Origin: DAHUXN01 sp963729815
GTDB lineage: Bacteria; Acidobacteriota; Terriglobia; Acidiferrales; UBA7541
Length of the DNA stretch: 64,000 bases
Direction: 5' to 3'
Assembly (NCBI GenBank): GCA_963729815.1
Contig: CAVSPU010000002.1
Coordinates: 868,001 to 932,000 of the forward strand
Part shown: one piece after another, positions 45,485 through 54,684 of the stretch
Position numbering within the stretch: position 1 is the first letter of the stretch
How the letters are laid out: every line of letters begins with the position of its first letter
Made by a program: the position numbers and the translations under genes
The notes under the pieces: generated by a model
Seen by the model: the letters and a program-made list of their open reading frames with translations, nothing else
Told to the model about the DNA's origin: nothing
Database searches by the model: none

Positions 45485-46078
45485 ATGGCGATCGTCAAGG
45501 TTCCGCAGATTGGGCGCACTTTCATCATGCCCGGCGAGATCCAGGTGTTTCTCTCCGAGATTGGCGTGGATTATGCCCGCTGGTCACGGGTGAACCCACT
45601 CCCTGCGTGGAGCCCTCCCGAGGAGATTCTGTCCGCGTATAAATCTGAATTGGAAACGTACAGGTTAAGGCACGGGTTCGCTGCATATGACGTCGTCGAC
45701 CTGACTCCGGATACGCCGAAATTCGAGGAAATGCTGGCGCATTTCAAGCGCGAGCACTGGCACAACGAGGTTGAAGCGCATTTTGTCCTTGCGGGGCGCG
45801 GCTTCTGTAACATCCATCCCGCGGCGCGGCCCGTCGTGATGATTGAGCTCGAACCAGGAGATCTTCTGTCCGTTGGCCCCGGCATCCGCCACTGGTTTGA
45901 CCTTTGTGCCGAGCGTCGCTTCCGGGCGATCCGTTTCCTGGCACGGCCGGAGGGTTCGCACGCCGACTATACGAATAGCGGCATAGAAGCCGACTTCGAG
46001 CCGGTCTGCATGGGCCCGGCATACTTTCCCTATCGACGACCGAAGTTGAAGGTCCGAAACGGTGCGCGCGCTGCCTAA
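45485..46078 (+). CDS. mtnD: Acireductone dioxygenase-like cupin
   Basis: 197 residues. It aligns along its length with acireductone dioxygenase: an N-terminal segment (VFLSEIGVDYARW), SELETYRLRHGFAAYDVVDL, then the metal site EHWHNEVEAHF giving His91, His93 and Glu97, and GIRHWFDL giving His136. In the methionine salvage pathway this Fe/Ni enzyme cleaves acireductone to KMTB and formate. No other mtn gene is adjacent, and Trp92 stands where Thr/Ser is usual, so a related cupin oxygenase remains possible. Confidence 0.8.
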   Translation: MAIVKVPQIGRTFIMPGEIQVFLSEIGVDYARWSRVNPLPAWSPPEEILSAYKSELETYRLRHGFAAYDVVDLTPDTPKFEEMLAHFKREHWHNEVEAHFVLAGRGFCNIHPAARPVVMIELEPGDLLSVGPGIRHWFDLCAERRFRAIRFLARPEGSHADYTNSGIEADFEPVCMGPAYFPYRRPKLKVRNGARAA

Positions 46079-46111
46079 AGTGGCTTTACTTCTGTAGGAA
46101 CTGCTCCCTCA

Positions 46112-46120
46112 TGCGATAAT
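46112..46120 (+). promoter_or_regulatory. Extended -10 box of truA
   Basis: TGCGATAAT ends 8 bases before the ATG at 46129 with no ribosome site between, predicting a near-leaderless mRNA. Confidence 0.4.
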
Positions 46121-46128
46121 TTCGCCGC

Positions 46129-46905
46129 ATGCGAAATATTAAACTTACCCTCTCATACGATGGCTCTTCCTTCCACGGCTGGCAGATTCAACCCGGCTTG
46201 GCGACAATTCAAGGCGCGTTGACCGATGTCGTCCGCAAGATCACGCAGGAGAACATTTCGGTCCATGGGGCCAGCCGCACCGACACGGGCGTGCATGCCC
46301 TTGGACAGGTGGCCAGTTTCAAGACACAATCTGGTCTTGTCACGGAGGAATTGCAGCGCGCATTCAACGCGCTCTTGCCGCCGTCGATTCGTGTCGTGGC
46401 CGCCGAAGAATTGGGGCCCGATTTTCATGCGCGCTGGCAGGCGCTCGAAAAAACATATCATTACCGTATTTTTCGAGGCCGCGTTCTCTCTCCGTTTAAT
46501 TACCGGCGCGTGCTGCATTATCCGTATCCTCTCGACGAAGCTGCCATGGTTGACGCAGCCAGATTTTTTGAAGGAGAACACGATTTCACATCCTTCGCCG
46601 CGTCGACGGGTTCGGAGGACACCGACAAGGATCGCTCACCGATACGCGAAATTCTCCACTCCGAACTGCTCCGAAAGCCCGAAAAAGACGAAATCGTCTT
46701 TGTCGTCACGGGCCGCTCGTTCTTGCGCTACATGGTTCGAAAAATTGTCGGAACGCTGCTTGACGTTGGCCGCGGCAAGCTGCACCCGACCGACATCCCG
46801 CATTTGTTCGAATTGCGCGACCGCTCGCGCTCGGGACCGACTGCGCCTCCGGAGGGGCTTTATTTGGTCGCCTTGAAGTACCCGGAGCCATGGAAAATCG
46901 GTTAG
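46129..46905 (+). CDS. truA: tRNA pseudouridine synthase A
   Basis: 258 residues. YDGSSFHGWQIQPG at the start, the catalytic Asp in GASRTDTGVHALGQ, and FLRYMVRKIVGTLLDVG near the end are the TruA signatures. It isomerises uridines 38-40 in the anticodon arm of many tRNAs. Family length is 245-270, so it is complete. A -10 box sits 8 bases before the ATG. Confidence 0.95.
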   Translation: MRNIKLTLSYDGSSFHGWQIQPGLATIQGALTDVVRKITQENISVHGASRTDTGVHALGQVASFKTQSGLVTEELQRAFNALLPPSIRVVAAEELGPDFHARWQALEKTYHYRIFRGRVLSPFNYRRVLHYPYPLDEAAMVDAARFFEGEHDFTSFAASTGSEDTDKDRSPIREILHSELLRKPEKDEIVFVVTGRSFLRYMVRKIVGTLLDVGRGKLHPTDIPHLFELRDRSRSGPTAPPEGLYLVALKYPEPWKIG

Positions 46906-46918
46906 AATTCGCCTAACA

Positions 46919-47065
46919 ATGAGTGCTCCGGCTCCATCGCTGCGGCAGAGCGCTATATCGACAGACGCGGCTATTGTATCCATTGACCCTGCTACTGGCG
47001 AAGGGGCCTCATTGAGGAAACGTGCGGGCTCGAAAGTTCCGGAAAGCCGGGTGGATTCAAAGTGA
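46919..47065 (+). pseudogene. 48-codon frame resembling the start of an aldehyde dehydrogenase
   Basis: An ATG frame of 48 codons ends in TGA that overlaps the GTG of the next gene (GTGA). Residues 18-28 read AAIVSIDPATG, close to the N-terminus of succinate-semialdehyde-type dehydrogenases, after which similarity stops. It may be the remnant of a deleted aldehyde dehydrogenase gene now serving as a coupled leader for the downstream frame. The match is short, so chance cannot be excluded. Confidence 0.35.
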
Positions 47066-48315
47066 GTCACGCGGACCTGATCTACGATTGGAACATTGTG
47101 AGTGGTCGCGAGATTCCGCGCGGGCGGAGGATCATGCTCGATGACGAAACTCTCCGCGACGGCTTGCAGAACCCCTCTGTGTGCGACCCAAGCATTTCGG
47201 AAAAAATTCAGATCCTGCATCTGATGGAAGATCTCGGAATCGACACGGTCAATATTGGCCTTCCCGGCGCTGGCCCGCGCGCCTACGCCGATACTGAAGC
47301 ACTGGCCCGCGAAATCGCCGCCGGCCACATGCGAATTCGCCCCAATTGCGCCGCGCGGACGCACAAGAGCGACATTCGTCCCATCGCCGAGATTTCCCAG
47401 AAGGTCGGAATTGCGATCGAAGCAGCCACGTTTCTTGGTTCGAGCCCGATCCGCCGCCTCGTGGAAGATTGGACCGTCGACCATCTTCAGCACACTACGG
47501 AAGAAGCCGTGAAGTTTGCCGTCTCGGAAGGCCTGCCCGTCATGTACGTCACCGAGGACACGACGCGCACGGACCCGGAGACGGTCAAGTGTCTGTACTC
47601 GACAGCGATTCGCTGCGGTGCGCGCTCGATCGTTCTATGCGACACAGTCGGCCACGCCGAGCCGCGCGGCGCTTTTAACCTGGTGAAATTCGCAATCGAT
47701 GAAGTCGTGAAGCCCTCCGGCGAAAAAATCCGTGTCGATTGGCACGGCCACAACGACCGCGGGCTTTCGATTGCCAATTCACTCGCGGCTTTGGCCGCGG
47801 GCGCAAATCAGGTTCACGCCGCGGCGAATGCGCTCGGTGAACGCGTGGGCAATACTCCGATGGAGTTAATGCTCGTTAATCTTCGCCTGATGGGTTTGAT
47901 CGACCGTGATTTGTCCAAGCTCAAGGAGTATTCCGAAACTGTGGCGCGCGCTACACACACTACCATTCCGCCAAATTATCCGGTCGTTGGCCGCGATGCC
48001 TTTCGCACGGCGACCGGTGTTCACGCCGCAGCAATCATCAAGGCGTATCGTAAAAACGACATCGCTCTGGCCGATTCCGTCTACAGCGGCGTGCCTTCAC
48101 ATCTCTTTGGCTTGGACCAGGTAATTGAGGTCGGTCCCCTGAGCGGCCGCTCGAATGTGACTTACTGGCTGGAAAAGCAGGGCATCGCGGCCACGGATGA
48201 ACTCGTCGACCGCATTTTTCAGGCGGCAAAGCAGGCCGAGCGCGTTATGACAGACCAGGAGCTGTTTGCGCTGTGCGGCTCGGCGGCCCGCGGAAATGTG
48301 TCGGCGAAGCGTTGA
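47062..48315 (+). CDS. LeuA-like (isopropylmalate/homocitrate synthase) family protein
   Basis: 417 residues with GTG start. The DRE-TIM barrel has LDDETLRDGLQNPSV at the start, metal-binding HGHNDRGL near residue 230 and ANALGERVGNTPMELML soon after, the G-E-R-x-G-N motif shared by isopropylmalate, homocitrate and citramalate synthases. It lacks the C-terminal LeuA allosteric dimer domain (LeuA is usually 510 or more), so it is not feedback-regulated by leucine in the standard way. The exact substrate cannot be decided. It is coupled by GTGA to a small frame upstream. Confidence 0.82.
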   Translation: MSHADLIYDWNIVSGREIPRGRRIMLDDETLRDGLQNPSVCDPSISEKIQILHLMEDLGIDTVNIGLPGAGPRAYADTEALAREIAAGHMRIRPNCAARTHKSDIRPIAEISQKVGIAIEAATFLGSSPIRRLVEDWTVDHLQHTTEEAVKFAVSEGLPVMYVTEDTTRTDPETVKCLYSTAIRCGARSIVLCDTVGHAEPRGAFNLVKFAIDEVVKPSGEKIRVDWHGHNDRGLSIANSLAALAAGANQVHAAANALGERVGNTPMELMLVNLRLMGLIDRDLSKLKEYSETVARATHTTIPPNYPVVGRDAFRTATGVHAAAIIKAYRKNDIALADSVYSGVPSHLFGLDQVIEVGPLSGRSNVTYWLEKQGIAATDELVDRIFQAAKQAERVMTDQELFALCGSAARGNVSAKR

Positions 48316-48418
48316 TTTGATTCTGGGACAAGATTCGCGTATCGGCTCAAGGCCGCCCTGTGAGTTCCAGCCGATAAAATTCGTGAAAGTTGTTTCTCTC
48401 TTGGGTATCCTGTTGACC

Positions 48419-49633
48419 ATGGCAACTCTGACGGCGCGTCCGGCAAACCCCATCGACGCTCTTGCTCAGGACAAGCGCGTCGCCCGCGCCCTGGCTTGGA
48501 TCGACACCAACGGCGATTGGGTCACCGATCAACAAGTTGCAATCACGGAAATTCCCGCGCCGGAATTTCATGAACAAGCGCGCGGTGTATATCTGGCGAA
48601 ACTGTTTAGCGCGAGCGGTCTCGATGTCCATACGGATGCGGTTGGCAACGTGATCGGCGAACGTGCGGGCTCGACTGGCGACGGGGTGATACTGGTCGTC
48701 GCGCATCTCGATACGGTTTTTCCGGCTGGCACCGATGTGCGTGTGATGCGTGTGAAAGGTCGCCTCGAAGCGCCGGGAATTTCCGACGATGGCGCGGGGC
48801 TGGCCTCGATGGTTGGTGTTGCGCGCGCCATTGACGAGTCGCGCCTGAAGCCGCAGACGACCATACTTTTCGTGGCGGATGTTGGCGAAGAGGGCGAGGG
48901 CAATCTTCGTGGCATTCGCCAGTTAATGGACGCCTACAAGGGCCGCGTGCGCGCCATGATGGCTCTTGATGGCGCGGCCACCGATTACGTCACTACCGTC
49001 GGCTTGGCTTCGCGGCGTCTCGATATGCGAGTCTCCGGTCCCGGCGGCCACAGTTGGTCGGATTTCGGCGCGCCCAACCCGATTACGGCTCTTGCGCGAG
49101 GAATTGTGCAGTTTTCTCGAACTCCGGTCCCGGACGAACCGCGGACCACTTTCAATTTCGGCGTGATGGAAGGCGGCAATTCCATAAATTCAATTCCTGC
49201 CGAAGCCAGTGTAAAGGTTGACCTGCGCTCGGAGGATGACGCGGAATTGTCGCGGCTCGAAAGCGAGATTCGCAAAGTTTTCGCGGGCGCCGTGGATCAG
49301 GAAATGGCCGCCTCGGTTCCAGGAAGCGAAATGTTGAAATTAAAAATTGGCGTCATCGGCGTGCGCCCCGGCGGAAAGTTGCCGCCCGATTCGCCGCTTC
49401 TCGCCGCCATCGAGAATGCCGACCGCTACCTCGGCAATCGCTCGCGCCTCGAGCGTTCTTCCACGGACGCGAATCTTCCTCTTTCGTTGGGCATTCCTGC
49501 GATCGCCATCGGCGGCGGAGGGCAGGGAGGCGGCTCGCATTCGATTGACGAATGGTATGACCCCTCCGGCCGCGAACTTGGTCTGAAGCGCGTGCTGCTC
49601 ACCTTACTCGGTATTGCGGGAGTCCAGTCCTGA
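48419..49633 (+). CDS. M20-family zinc peptidase (PepT-like)
   Basis: 404 residues from ATG at 48419; a GTG at 48383 would add 12 and extend a hydrophobic start. Zinc ligands and catalytic residues: HLDTVF, SDDGAGL, GEEGEGN, LDGA and the last His in SHSIDEW. A dimerisation domain is inserted near residues 195-310 (GPGGHSWSDFG). These are di-zinc amino- or dipeptidases. The amidohydrolase gene starts 2 bases after its stop, so the two form an operon. Confidence 0.87.
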   Translation: MATLTARPANPIDALAQDKRVARALAWIDTNGDWVTDQQVAITEIPAPEFHEQARGVYLAKLFSASGLDVHTDAVGNVIGERAGSTGDGVILVVAHLDTVFPAGTDVRVMRVKGRLEAPGISDDGAGLASMVGVARAIDESRLKPQTTILFVADVGEEGEGNLRGIRQLMDAYKGRVRAMMALDGAATDYVTTVGLASRRLDMRVSGPGGHSWSDFGAPNPITALARGIVQFSRTPVPDEPRTTFNFGVMEGGNSINSIPAEASVKVDLRSEDDAELSRLESEIRKVFAGAVDQEMAASVPGSEMLKLKIGVIGVRPGGKLPPDSPLLAAIENADRYLGNRSRLERSSTDANLPLSLGIPAIAIGGGGQGGGSHSIDEWYDPSGRELGLKRVLLTLLGIAGVQS

Positions 49634-49635
49634 TA

Positions 49636-51381
49636 TTGCCACGTCGCTTCATCGCGCTCGCCGGCATTGCCGCATTTTCCATCTCCGCAGCGCTTCTATA
49701 TGCCGCATCGAACAACCGGCTTGGCCATCAACCCAATCGTGAAACGGGGACCAGCATGACAGACGCAGCACGCGCGGACGCGCCCGCTGATTTAGTCCTA
49801 ACAAACGGCAATATCTATACCGTTGATTCCAAGCTTCCGTATGCCCAGGCCGTCGCCATTCGCGGCGAAAAAATCATCGCTGTCGGTTCAAACGAAGAAG
49901 TCCGCGCTTTCGTCGGCGTCCGCACACATGTAATCGACCTGCACGGACGTTTTGCCATGCCGGGATTCAACGACGCCCATACGCATCTCGCGAGTGGCGG
50001 CATGGCCAAGCTAACTCTGAATTTCGAGGGCGCGAAATCGCTGGCGGAATTTCAGCGGCGCATTCGCAATTCTCTGAAGAATTACAAGCCGGGCGAGTGG
50101 ATCACCGGAAGCGGCTGGGATCACACGTTGTGGCCCGATAAGCGGTTTCCAACGCGCGGGGACCTCGATGCCGTTTCGACTGACCATCCGATGATTTTCG
50201 GACGCGTCGATGGCCACGTCGCCGTTGCAAATTCTCTCGCGCTGAAAATCGCGGGCGTCACGAAGGGCACGAGTGATCCCCAGGGCGGCCGCATTGAGCG
50301 CGATCCGAAAACGGGCGAACCGGACGGCATGCTCGAAGAGGACGCGGCAATGAGCCTCGTCTATCGCCATGTTCCTCCGGCCAGCAACGAGCGCCGTCGC
50401 CGCGCCATCGAGCTCGCGCTCCAGGACGCCATCTCGAATGGCGTTACATCGATTCAGGATTATTCCACCTGGCGCGACTTCCTCATCTATCGCGAGCTCA
50501 AACAGGAAGGGAAGTTGCCATTGCGCATCACTGAGTGGCTCACGTTCACCGATCCTCTGCCTACGCTCGAAGCGCAGCGCCGCGAAGGCACTACGACGGA
50601 CCCATGGTTGAAGACCGGCTCGCTCAAAGCCTTCATGGATGGTTCTCTCGGCTCGCGAACGGCTGCCATGCTCGCGCCTTATTCCGATGACCCTTCGACG
50701 TCCGGCATTTTGCGTATGGATCCGAAGCAGCTCGACGAAATGTCCATTGAGCGCGACAAAGCCGGTTTTCAGCTCAATTTTCACGCCATCGGCGACAAGG
50801 CGAACCGCGTGGCTCTCGACGCCTTTGCCGCCGTGCGCGCGGCAAATGGCCCGCGCGACCGCCGCGATCGCGTGGAACACGCGCAGATCGTCGCCCCGGA
50901 TGATTTCGCCCGCTTCGCTGAGTTGAACGTCATCGCTTCGATGCAGCCCGTGCATTTGCTCGACGACGAGCGTTGGGCCGGCTCGCGCATCGGCTCCGAA
51001 CGCTCAAGGGGTGCGTACGCGTGGAACACGATGCGCAAAGACGGCGTGCATCTTGCCTTCGGCACCGATTTCCCGGTCGAAAGCATCAATCCGCTTCGCG
51101 GCATCTACGCTTGCGTCACGCGCGAATTGCCGGAAGGAGGCCCGGCCGGCGGTTGGGAGCCGCAAGAAAAACTCCCACGCGACGTTTGCATCTACGATTA
51201 CACCGTCGGTTCAGCCTTCGGAGAATTCGAAGAGAATCGCAAAGGCGCGATCAAGCCCGGCATGTTCGCCGACATAGTTGTTTATCCCGTGGACATCATG
51301 AGCGTCGCGCCTACCGAACTCCTTCGCACTTCGGTCGACATCACCATCACCGGCGGCCGGATCGTCTACGAACGCCACTGA
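49636..51381 (+). CDS. Secreted amidohydrolase family protein (YtcJ-like)
   Basis: 581 residues. A signal peptide follows the TTG start (FIALAGIAAFSISAALLYAAS), and DLVLTNGNIYTVD begins the amidohydrolase-3 fold. HxH is in DAHTHLASGG, with the FHAIGDKANR and GTDFPVESINPLRG metal and catalytic segments downstream. YtcJ-like enzymes act on N-acyl or formamide-type substrates; the natural substrate is unclear. TTG is preferred because it gives the signal peptide and lies next to the previous stop; an ATG at 49756 would lose it. Confidence 0.86.
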   Translation: MPRRFIALAGIAAFSISAALLYAASNNRLGHQPNRETGTSMTDAARADAPADLVLTNGNIYTVDSKLPYAQAVAIRGEKIIAVGSNEEVRAFVGVRTHVIDLHGRFAMPGFNDAHTHLASGGMAKLTLNFEGAKSLAEFQRRIRNSLKNYKPGEWITGSGWDHTLWPDKRFPTRGDLDAVSTDHPMIFGRVDGHVAVANSLALKIAGVTKGTSDPQGGRIERDPKTGEPDGMLEEDAAMSLVYRHVPPASNERRRRAIELALQDAISNGVTSIQDYSTWRDFLIYRELKQEGKLPLRITEWLTFTDPLPTLEAQRREGTTTDPWLKTGSLKAFMDGSLGSRTAAMLAPYSDDPSTSGILRMDPKQLDEMSIERDKAGFQLNFHAIGDKANRVALDAFAAVRAANGPRDRRDRVEHAQIVAPDDFARFAELNVIASMQPVHLLDDERWAGSRIGSERSRGAYAWNTMRKDGVHLAFGTDFPVESINPLRGIYACVTRELPEGGPAGGWEPQEKLPRDVCIYDYTVGSAFGEFEENRKGAIKPGMFADIVVYPVDIMSVAPTELLRTSVDITITGGRIVYERH

Positions 51382-51456
51382 GTGCAATGCGTCGTAAGCT
51401 GCTCACGACGAGCGCTCCACGATCCTCCGCCAGTGGAAAGCACGGCGAGATGCCCG

Positions 51457-51462
51457 TACAAT
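51457..51462 (+). promoter_or_regulatory. -10 box of the EamA transporter gene
   Basis: TACAAT ends 10 bases before the ATG at 51473. It overlaps an earlier in-frame ATG at 51461, which would then not be transcribed, favouring the later start and a short leader. Confidence 0.38.
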
Positions 51463-51472
51463 GCCCCGTGTA

Positions 51473-52399
51473 ATGTCCCGCCGCCTTCAGGCTGATCTCG
51501 CGCTGGCGCTTTGCGCGCTCATCTGGGGCGCCACGTTTGTTGTCGTCAAAGATGCTCTTGCTTCCGCCTCCGTTTTCGTTTTCAACGCGCTGCGTTTTTC
51601 GCTTGCCGCCGTCGTCATGGGCATTGTGTATTGGCGCGCTCTCCGCAAAATGGATCGCGCAACATTCGTGGCCGGCGCGCTCATTGGCTGCTTCATGTTC
51701 GGCGGCTACGCGTTCCAAACGCTCGGTCTCAAGTTCACCACGCCATCCAAAGCGGCGTTCATCACGGGCGCGAGCGTAGTGATGGTCCCCGTACTGTTGG
51801 CGATTTTCTGGAATCGTCGCGTGAACCGCTGGATCTGGGCTGGCGCTCTTGCTGCAGTGATCGGCCTGTATTTCATCACTGTGCCGTTCTCCGGCATCGC
51901 CAGTCTGAACATCGGCGATCTTTTGGCGCTCGGCGGCGCTCTCATGTTCGCGTTCCACATCATCCTCGTCGGACGCTATAGCCCGCGGCACTCCGTCGCC
52001 TCGCTGAGTTTTCTCCAGGTCGCGATGACGGCCCTGCTGACGTCGCTCTGCCTTCCCGTTCTCGCCCTCACGCAATGGGAGCCGCCACGCCTCCATTGGA
52101 CATCGGGCTTGGTCTCCGCAATCTTGATCACCGCCGTCGGCGCCACCGCGCTCTGCTTTTCGCTGCAAGTCTGGGCGCAGCAGTATACGACTCCCACGCA
52201 CACTGCGATTTTGATCAGTCTCGAACCCGTTTTCGCCGCGCTCACCTCGGTGCTCATTGCACATGAACACCTCGCGCGGCGCGTGCTTGCTGGGGCTGCG
52301 CTTGTATTTATCGGAATATTGCTGGCCGAATTGAAGGGACCGGCGCAATCCGCGGCCGATTCGCCCGGGCCGGTATCGGGAACTTCTTTGTCTCAGTGA
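51473..52399 (+). CDS. EamA/DMT-family transporter
   Basis: 308 residues, ten membrane helices in two EamA repeats: LALCALIWGATFVVVKDAL at the start of repeat one and LLALGGALMFAFHIILVG beginning the second, with YTTPTHTAILISLEPVFAALTS in helix nine. Members export or import amino acids, purines and other metabolites; no substrate is evident. An ATG at 51461 gives a form four residues longer. Its last seven bases overlap the end of the convergent gene on the minus strand. Confidence 0.87.
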   Translation: MSRRLQADLALALCALIWGATFVVVKDALASASVFVFNALRFSLAAVVMGIVYWRALRKMDRATFVAGALIGCFMFGGYAFQTLGLKFTTPSKAAFITGASVVMVPVLLAIFWNRRVNRWIWAGALAAVIGLYFITVPFSGIASLNIGDLLALGGALMFAFHIILVGRYSPRHSVASLSFLQVAMTALLTSLCLPVLALTQWEPPRLHWTSGLVSAILITAVGATALCFSLQVWAQQYTTPTHTAILISLEPVFAALTSVLIAHEHLARRVLAGAALVFIGILLAELKGPAQSAADSPGPVSGTSLSQ

Positions 52400-52860
52400 G
52401 CCGTGCGGAGATCGAGTGGATGGGGCAGCTCGACGTCCAGCGAAATGTTTTCCTTCACCAGTCGTAACTGGATGCGTTCGGCCGGCCCGATGTCGCGCAT
52501 GTCCCAGTCCGTGCTTGGCAGCGCGTTTTCGGTCTCTTCCGGATTCGAGCTCTGAAGATTCTTGCCGTGGCTCTGCAATCTCGTCTGCGCAATCTCGAAA
52601 ACCTGCTTCGTCCTCGCGTCGACAACCAGGCAGCGGCTATCCATTTGCACGAGCACGCGGCTCTTGTCTTTTTCGTCCTCGTACACGTTCCACGCTTTCG
52701 GCGGCTTGCGCCCTGTGATTTTCAGAATCGCCTCGCCGATAGGCTTCCAAATGATCTTGTCCGTCGCCCGCGCCCGTCCACGAGGCGCCGATGCCGCAAT
52801 CACAACCAGCGCGGCCAGGACGGTACTGATCTTGCGAAATTTTGCGCGGCCTGGGCTCAT
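52393..52860 (-). CDS. Periplasmic protein of unknown function
   Basis: 155 residues with a signal peptide (to about residue 31, AALVVIAASAPRGRA). The mature part begins IIWKPIGEAILKITGRKP and contains RVLVQMDSRCLVVDARTKQVFEI. The mixed hydrophobic and charged pattern suggests a small beta-rich domain. I recognise no family. Convergent overlap with the transporter gene leaves no room for a terminator. Confidence 0.7.
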   Translation of the reverse strand: MSPGRAKFRKISTVLAALVVIAASAPRGRARATDKIIWKPIGEAILKITGRKPPKAWNVYEDEKDKSRVLVQMDSRCLVVDARTKQVFEIAQTRLQSHGKNLQSSNPEETENALPSTDWDMRDIGPAERIQLRLVKENISLDVELPHPLDLRTAH

Positions 52861-52946
52861 TTTTGTCAGTGCGTGCTCGCTCTCTGCTTTTGCCAGTATA
52901 ATCGATATCGACTATTTTTATCTGGGTGTAAAAATCCAGCGCCACG

Positions 52947-54269
52947 CTAGCCGCGGACCTCGCTCAGGGATTTATCGAGTAAGCGAATGCCCTCATCCAC
53001 ATCGGCTTTCGAAATGTTCATCGGAGGCGCCATGCGAATCACGTTGCCATAGAGCCCGCCCTTGCCGATCAACAAGCCATTGTCGCGTGCGCGTTCGAGC
53101 AGTTGATTCGTCGCTTCCGGAGCCGATTCTTTCGTCGCGCGATCCTTCACCAACTCGATCGCCTGCATCATCCCCATGCCGCGGACGTCGCCAATCAGCG
53201 GGTGTTTCTCCTTCAGTTCTTCGAGCCGCTGCCGAAAATATCCGCCCACTACGTAAGTGTTTTCGCGCAGGTTCTCTTCTTCGATTACTTCAATCACCGC
53301 TCGCGCCGCCACCGACGTCACCGGATTGCCGCCAAAGGTCGATATGGTCAGCCCCTGGAATTTATCGGCCAATTCACTGGTCGTAATCGTCGCTCCCACC
53401 GGCACGCCATTCCCCATGCTTTTCGCGCACGTGATGATGTCGGGCGTCACTTCCCATTGCTCGATGCCAAACCATTTTTTGCCCGTGCGCCCAAATCCGG
53501 TCTGCACTTCATCCGAAATGAAAAGTCCGCCGTAGTTCTTCACGATTCGGTAGACGATCTTGAAATATTCCGGCGGCGGCGTGATAAATCCGCCGACGCC
53601 CTGAATCGGTTCGGCGATAAACGCCGCGATTCGCCCGCTCGTCGCCGTCTGAATCAGATTTTCCACGTCATTGGCGCACGCCACGCCGCAATCCGGGTAT
53701 GTCAAGTGCAGCGGACACCGGTAACAATACGCATTGATTGCGTGCGCCACGCCGACGCTGATCACTCCGCCTTTTCGCCACGCCGAATGCGCCGTCACGC
53801 CTTTCGCCAGCGCCGAAGCACCCGCGTACGCGTGCCGCAGCGCCACGATGTCATAGCTTTCGCTCGACATCCGCGCGAGCAAAATCGCGGCTTCATTCGC
53901 CTCCGTGCCCGAATTCGTGAAGAAGCTCTTTTGCAGTTTCCCTGGCGTGATTTCCGCCAGTTTTTCCGCCAGGTTGACGATGGCCTCATTCGGAAACACG
54001 GTTGATGTGTGCTGCAGCTTGTCAACCTGCGCCTTGATTTTCGACGTGACCTTCGGATTGCAATGCCCCACGCCAATCGTCACGATGCCGCCGAAAAAAT
54101 CCAGATACTTGCGGCCCTCCAGGTCCCACAGATATTGCATCGACGCGTGGTCGGCAATCAGCGGCCGCTTGTAATAATTCGTCACCGCCGGCCACAGAAA
54201 TTCCTTGTGCTTGCGCAGGATATCGTCGCTCTTCGCGCTTTCCGTCATCGATTTGGATAGCGTTGTCAT
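52947..54269 (-). CDS. Class III aminotransferase (AGXT2/GABA-transaminase-like)
   Basis: 440 residues. PLP fold with the FFTNSGTEANEAAILLAR helix, SDEVQTGFGRTGK with the Asp facing the pyridine nitrogen, and the Schiff-base Lys in CAKSMGNGVPVGA, followed by FGGNPVTSVAA. An N-terminal RPLIADHASMQYLWDLEGR resembles alanine-glyoxylate aminotransferase 2 and omega-amino acid transaminases. A Cys-rich stretch CYRCPLHLTYPDCGVAC near 180-195 is unusual for the class but occurs in this subgroup. Donor substrate is not certain. A ribosome site AAGGAG precedes the ATG. Confidence 0.87.
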   Translation of the reverse strand: MTTLSKSMTESAKSDDILRKHKEFLWPAVTNYYKRPLIADHASMQYLWDLEGRKYLDFFGGIVTIGVGHCNPKVTSKIKAQVDKLQHTSTVFPNEAIVNLAEKLAEITPGKLQKSFFTNSGTEANEAAILLARMSSESYDIVALRHAYAGASALAKGVTAHSAWRKGGVISVGVAHAINAYCYRCPLHLTYPDCGVACANDVENLIQTATSGRIAAFIAEPIQGVGGFITPPPEYFKIVYRIVKNYGGLFISDEVQTGFGRTGKKWFGIEQWEVTPDIITCAKSMGNGVPVGATITTSELADKFQGLTISTFGGNPVTSVAARAVIEVIEEENLRENTYVVGGYFRQRLEELKEKHPLIGDVRGMGMMQAIELVKDRATKESAPEATNQLLERARDNGLLIGKGGLYGNVIRMAPPMNISKADVDEGIRLLDKSLSEVRG

Positions 54270-54368
54270 GGACTGCTCCTTCTACGAATAAAGCTATCTC
54301 GATTGCGGATTATCGCGACGAGTCTAACGCTGGTCATGCGGCGCAGCAATAGCAGGCACGGCGCGGGG

Positions 54369-54374
54369 TATAAT
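54369..54374 (+). promoter_or_regulatory. -10 box of the small gene at 54420
   Basis: A perfect TATAAT lies 45 bases before the ATG. No good -35 is seen 17 bases upstream. Confidence 0.4.
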
Positions 54375-54419
54375 GCTCGTCGCACGTCATCATTATTGTG
54401 GCGTGCGATCTGGAAAGCC

Positions 54420-54656
54420 ATGCCTGAGATTCGTGTTGAATGCTATGCCGGGTATCGTGCGGACGAGCGCCCCTTGCGATTTTCCGCTGGCGCGCGAACC
54501 TATTCCGTCGAGCGCCTTGACGACAAATGGTATTCCCCCGGTGCGACTTACTTCCGCGTCGTCGCCGACGACGGCAACAGTTACGTCCTGCGGCATGACG
54601 AAACCGTTGACACCTGGACCATGGAAGCCTTCCGCAAACATCGCATTGCGGAATAG
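54420..54656 (+). CDS. Small conserved-looking protein of unknown function
   Basis: 78 residues, probably soluble: EIRVECYAGYRADERPLRF, then SVERLDDKWYSPGATYFRV, VADDGNSYVLRHDE and a final helix WTMEAFRKH. The alternating strands and the Y-FRV-DDG-Y-LRHD pattern look like a compact beta domain. I do not know the family. It has a TATAAT box 45 bases upstream, coding-like third-position bias and no overlap with neighbours, which support a real gene. It lies between the aminotransferase and proline dehydrogenase, convergent with the latter. Confidence 0.65.
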   Translation: MPEIRVECYAGYRADERPLRFSAGARTYSVERLDDKWYSPGATYFRVVADDGNSYVLRHDETVDTWTMEAFRKHRIAE

Positions 54657-54684
54657 CGGCTCATTTCTCTCAGCGTCTCGTTGA

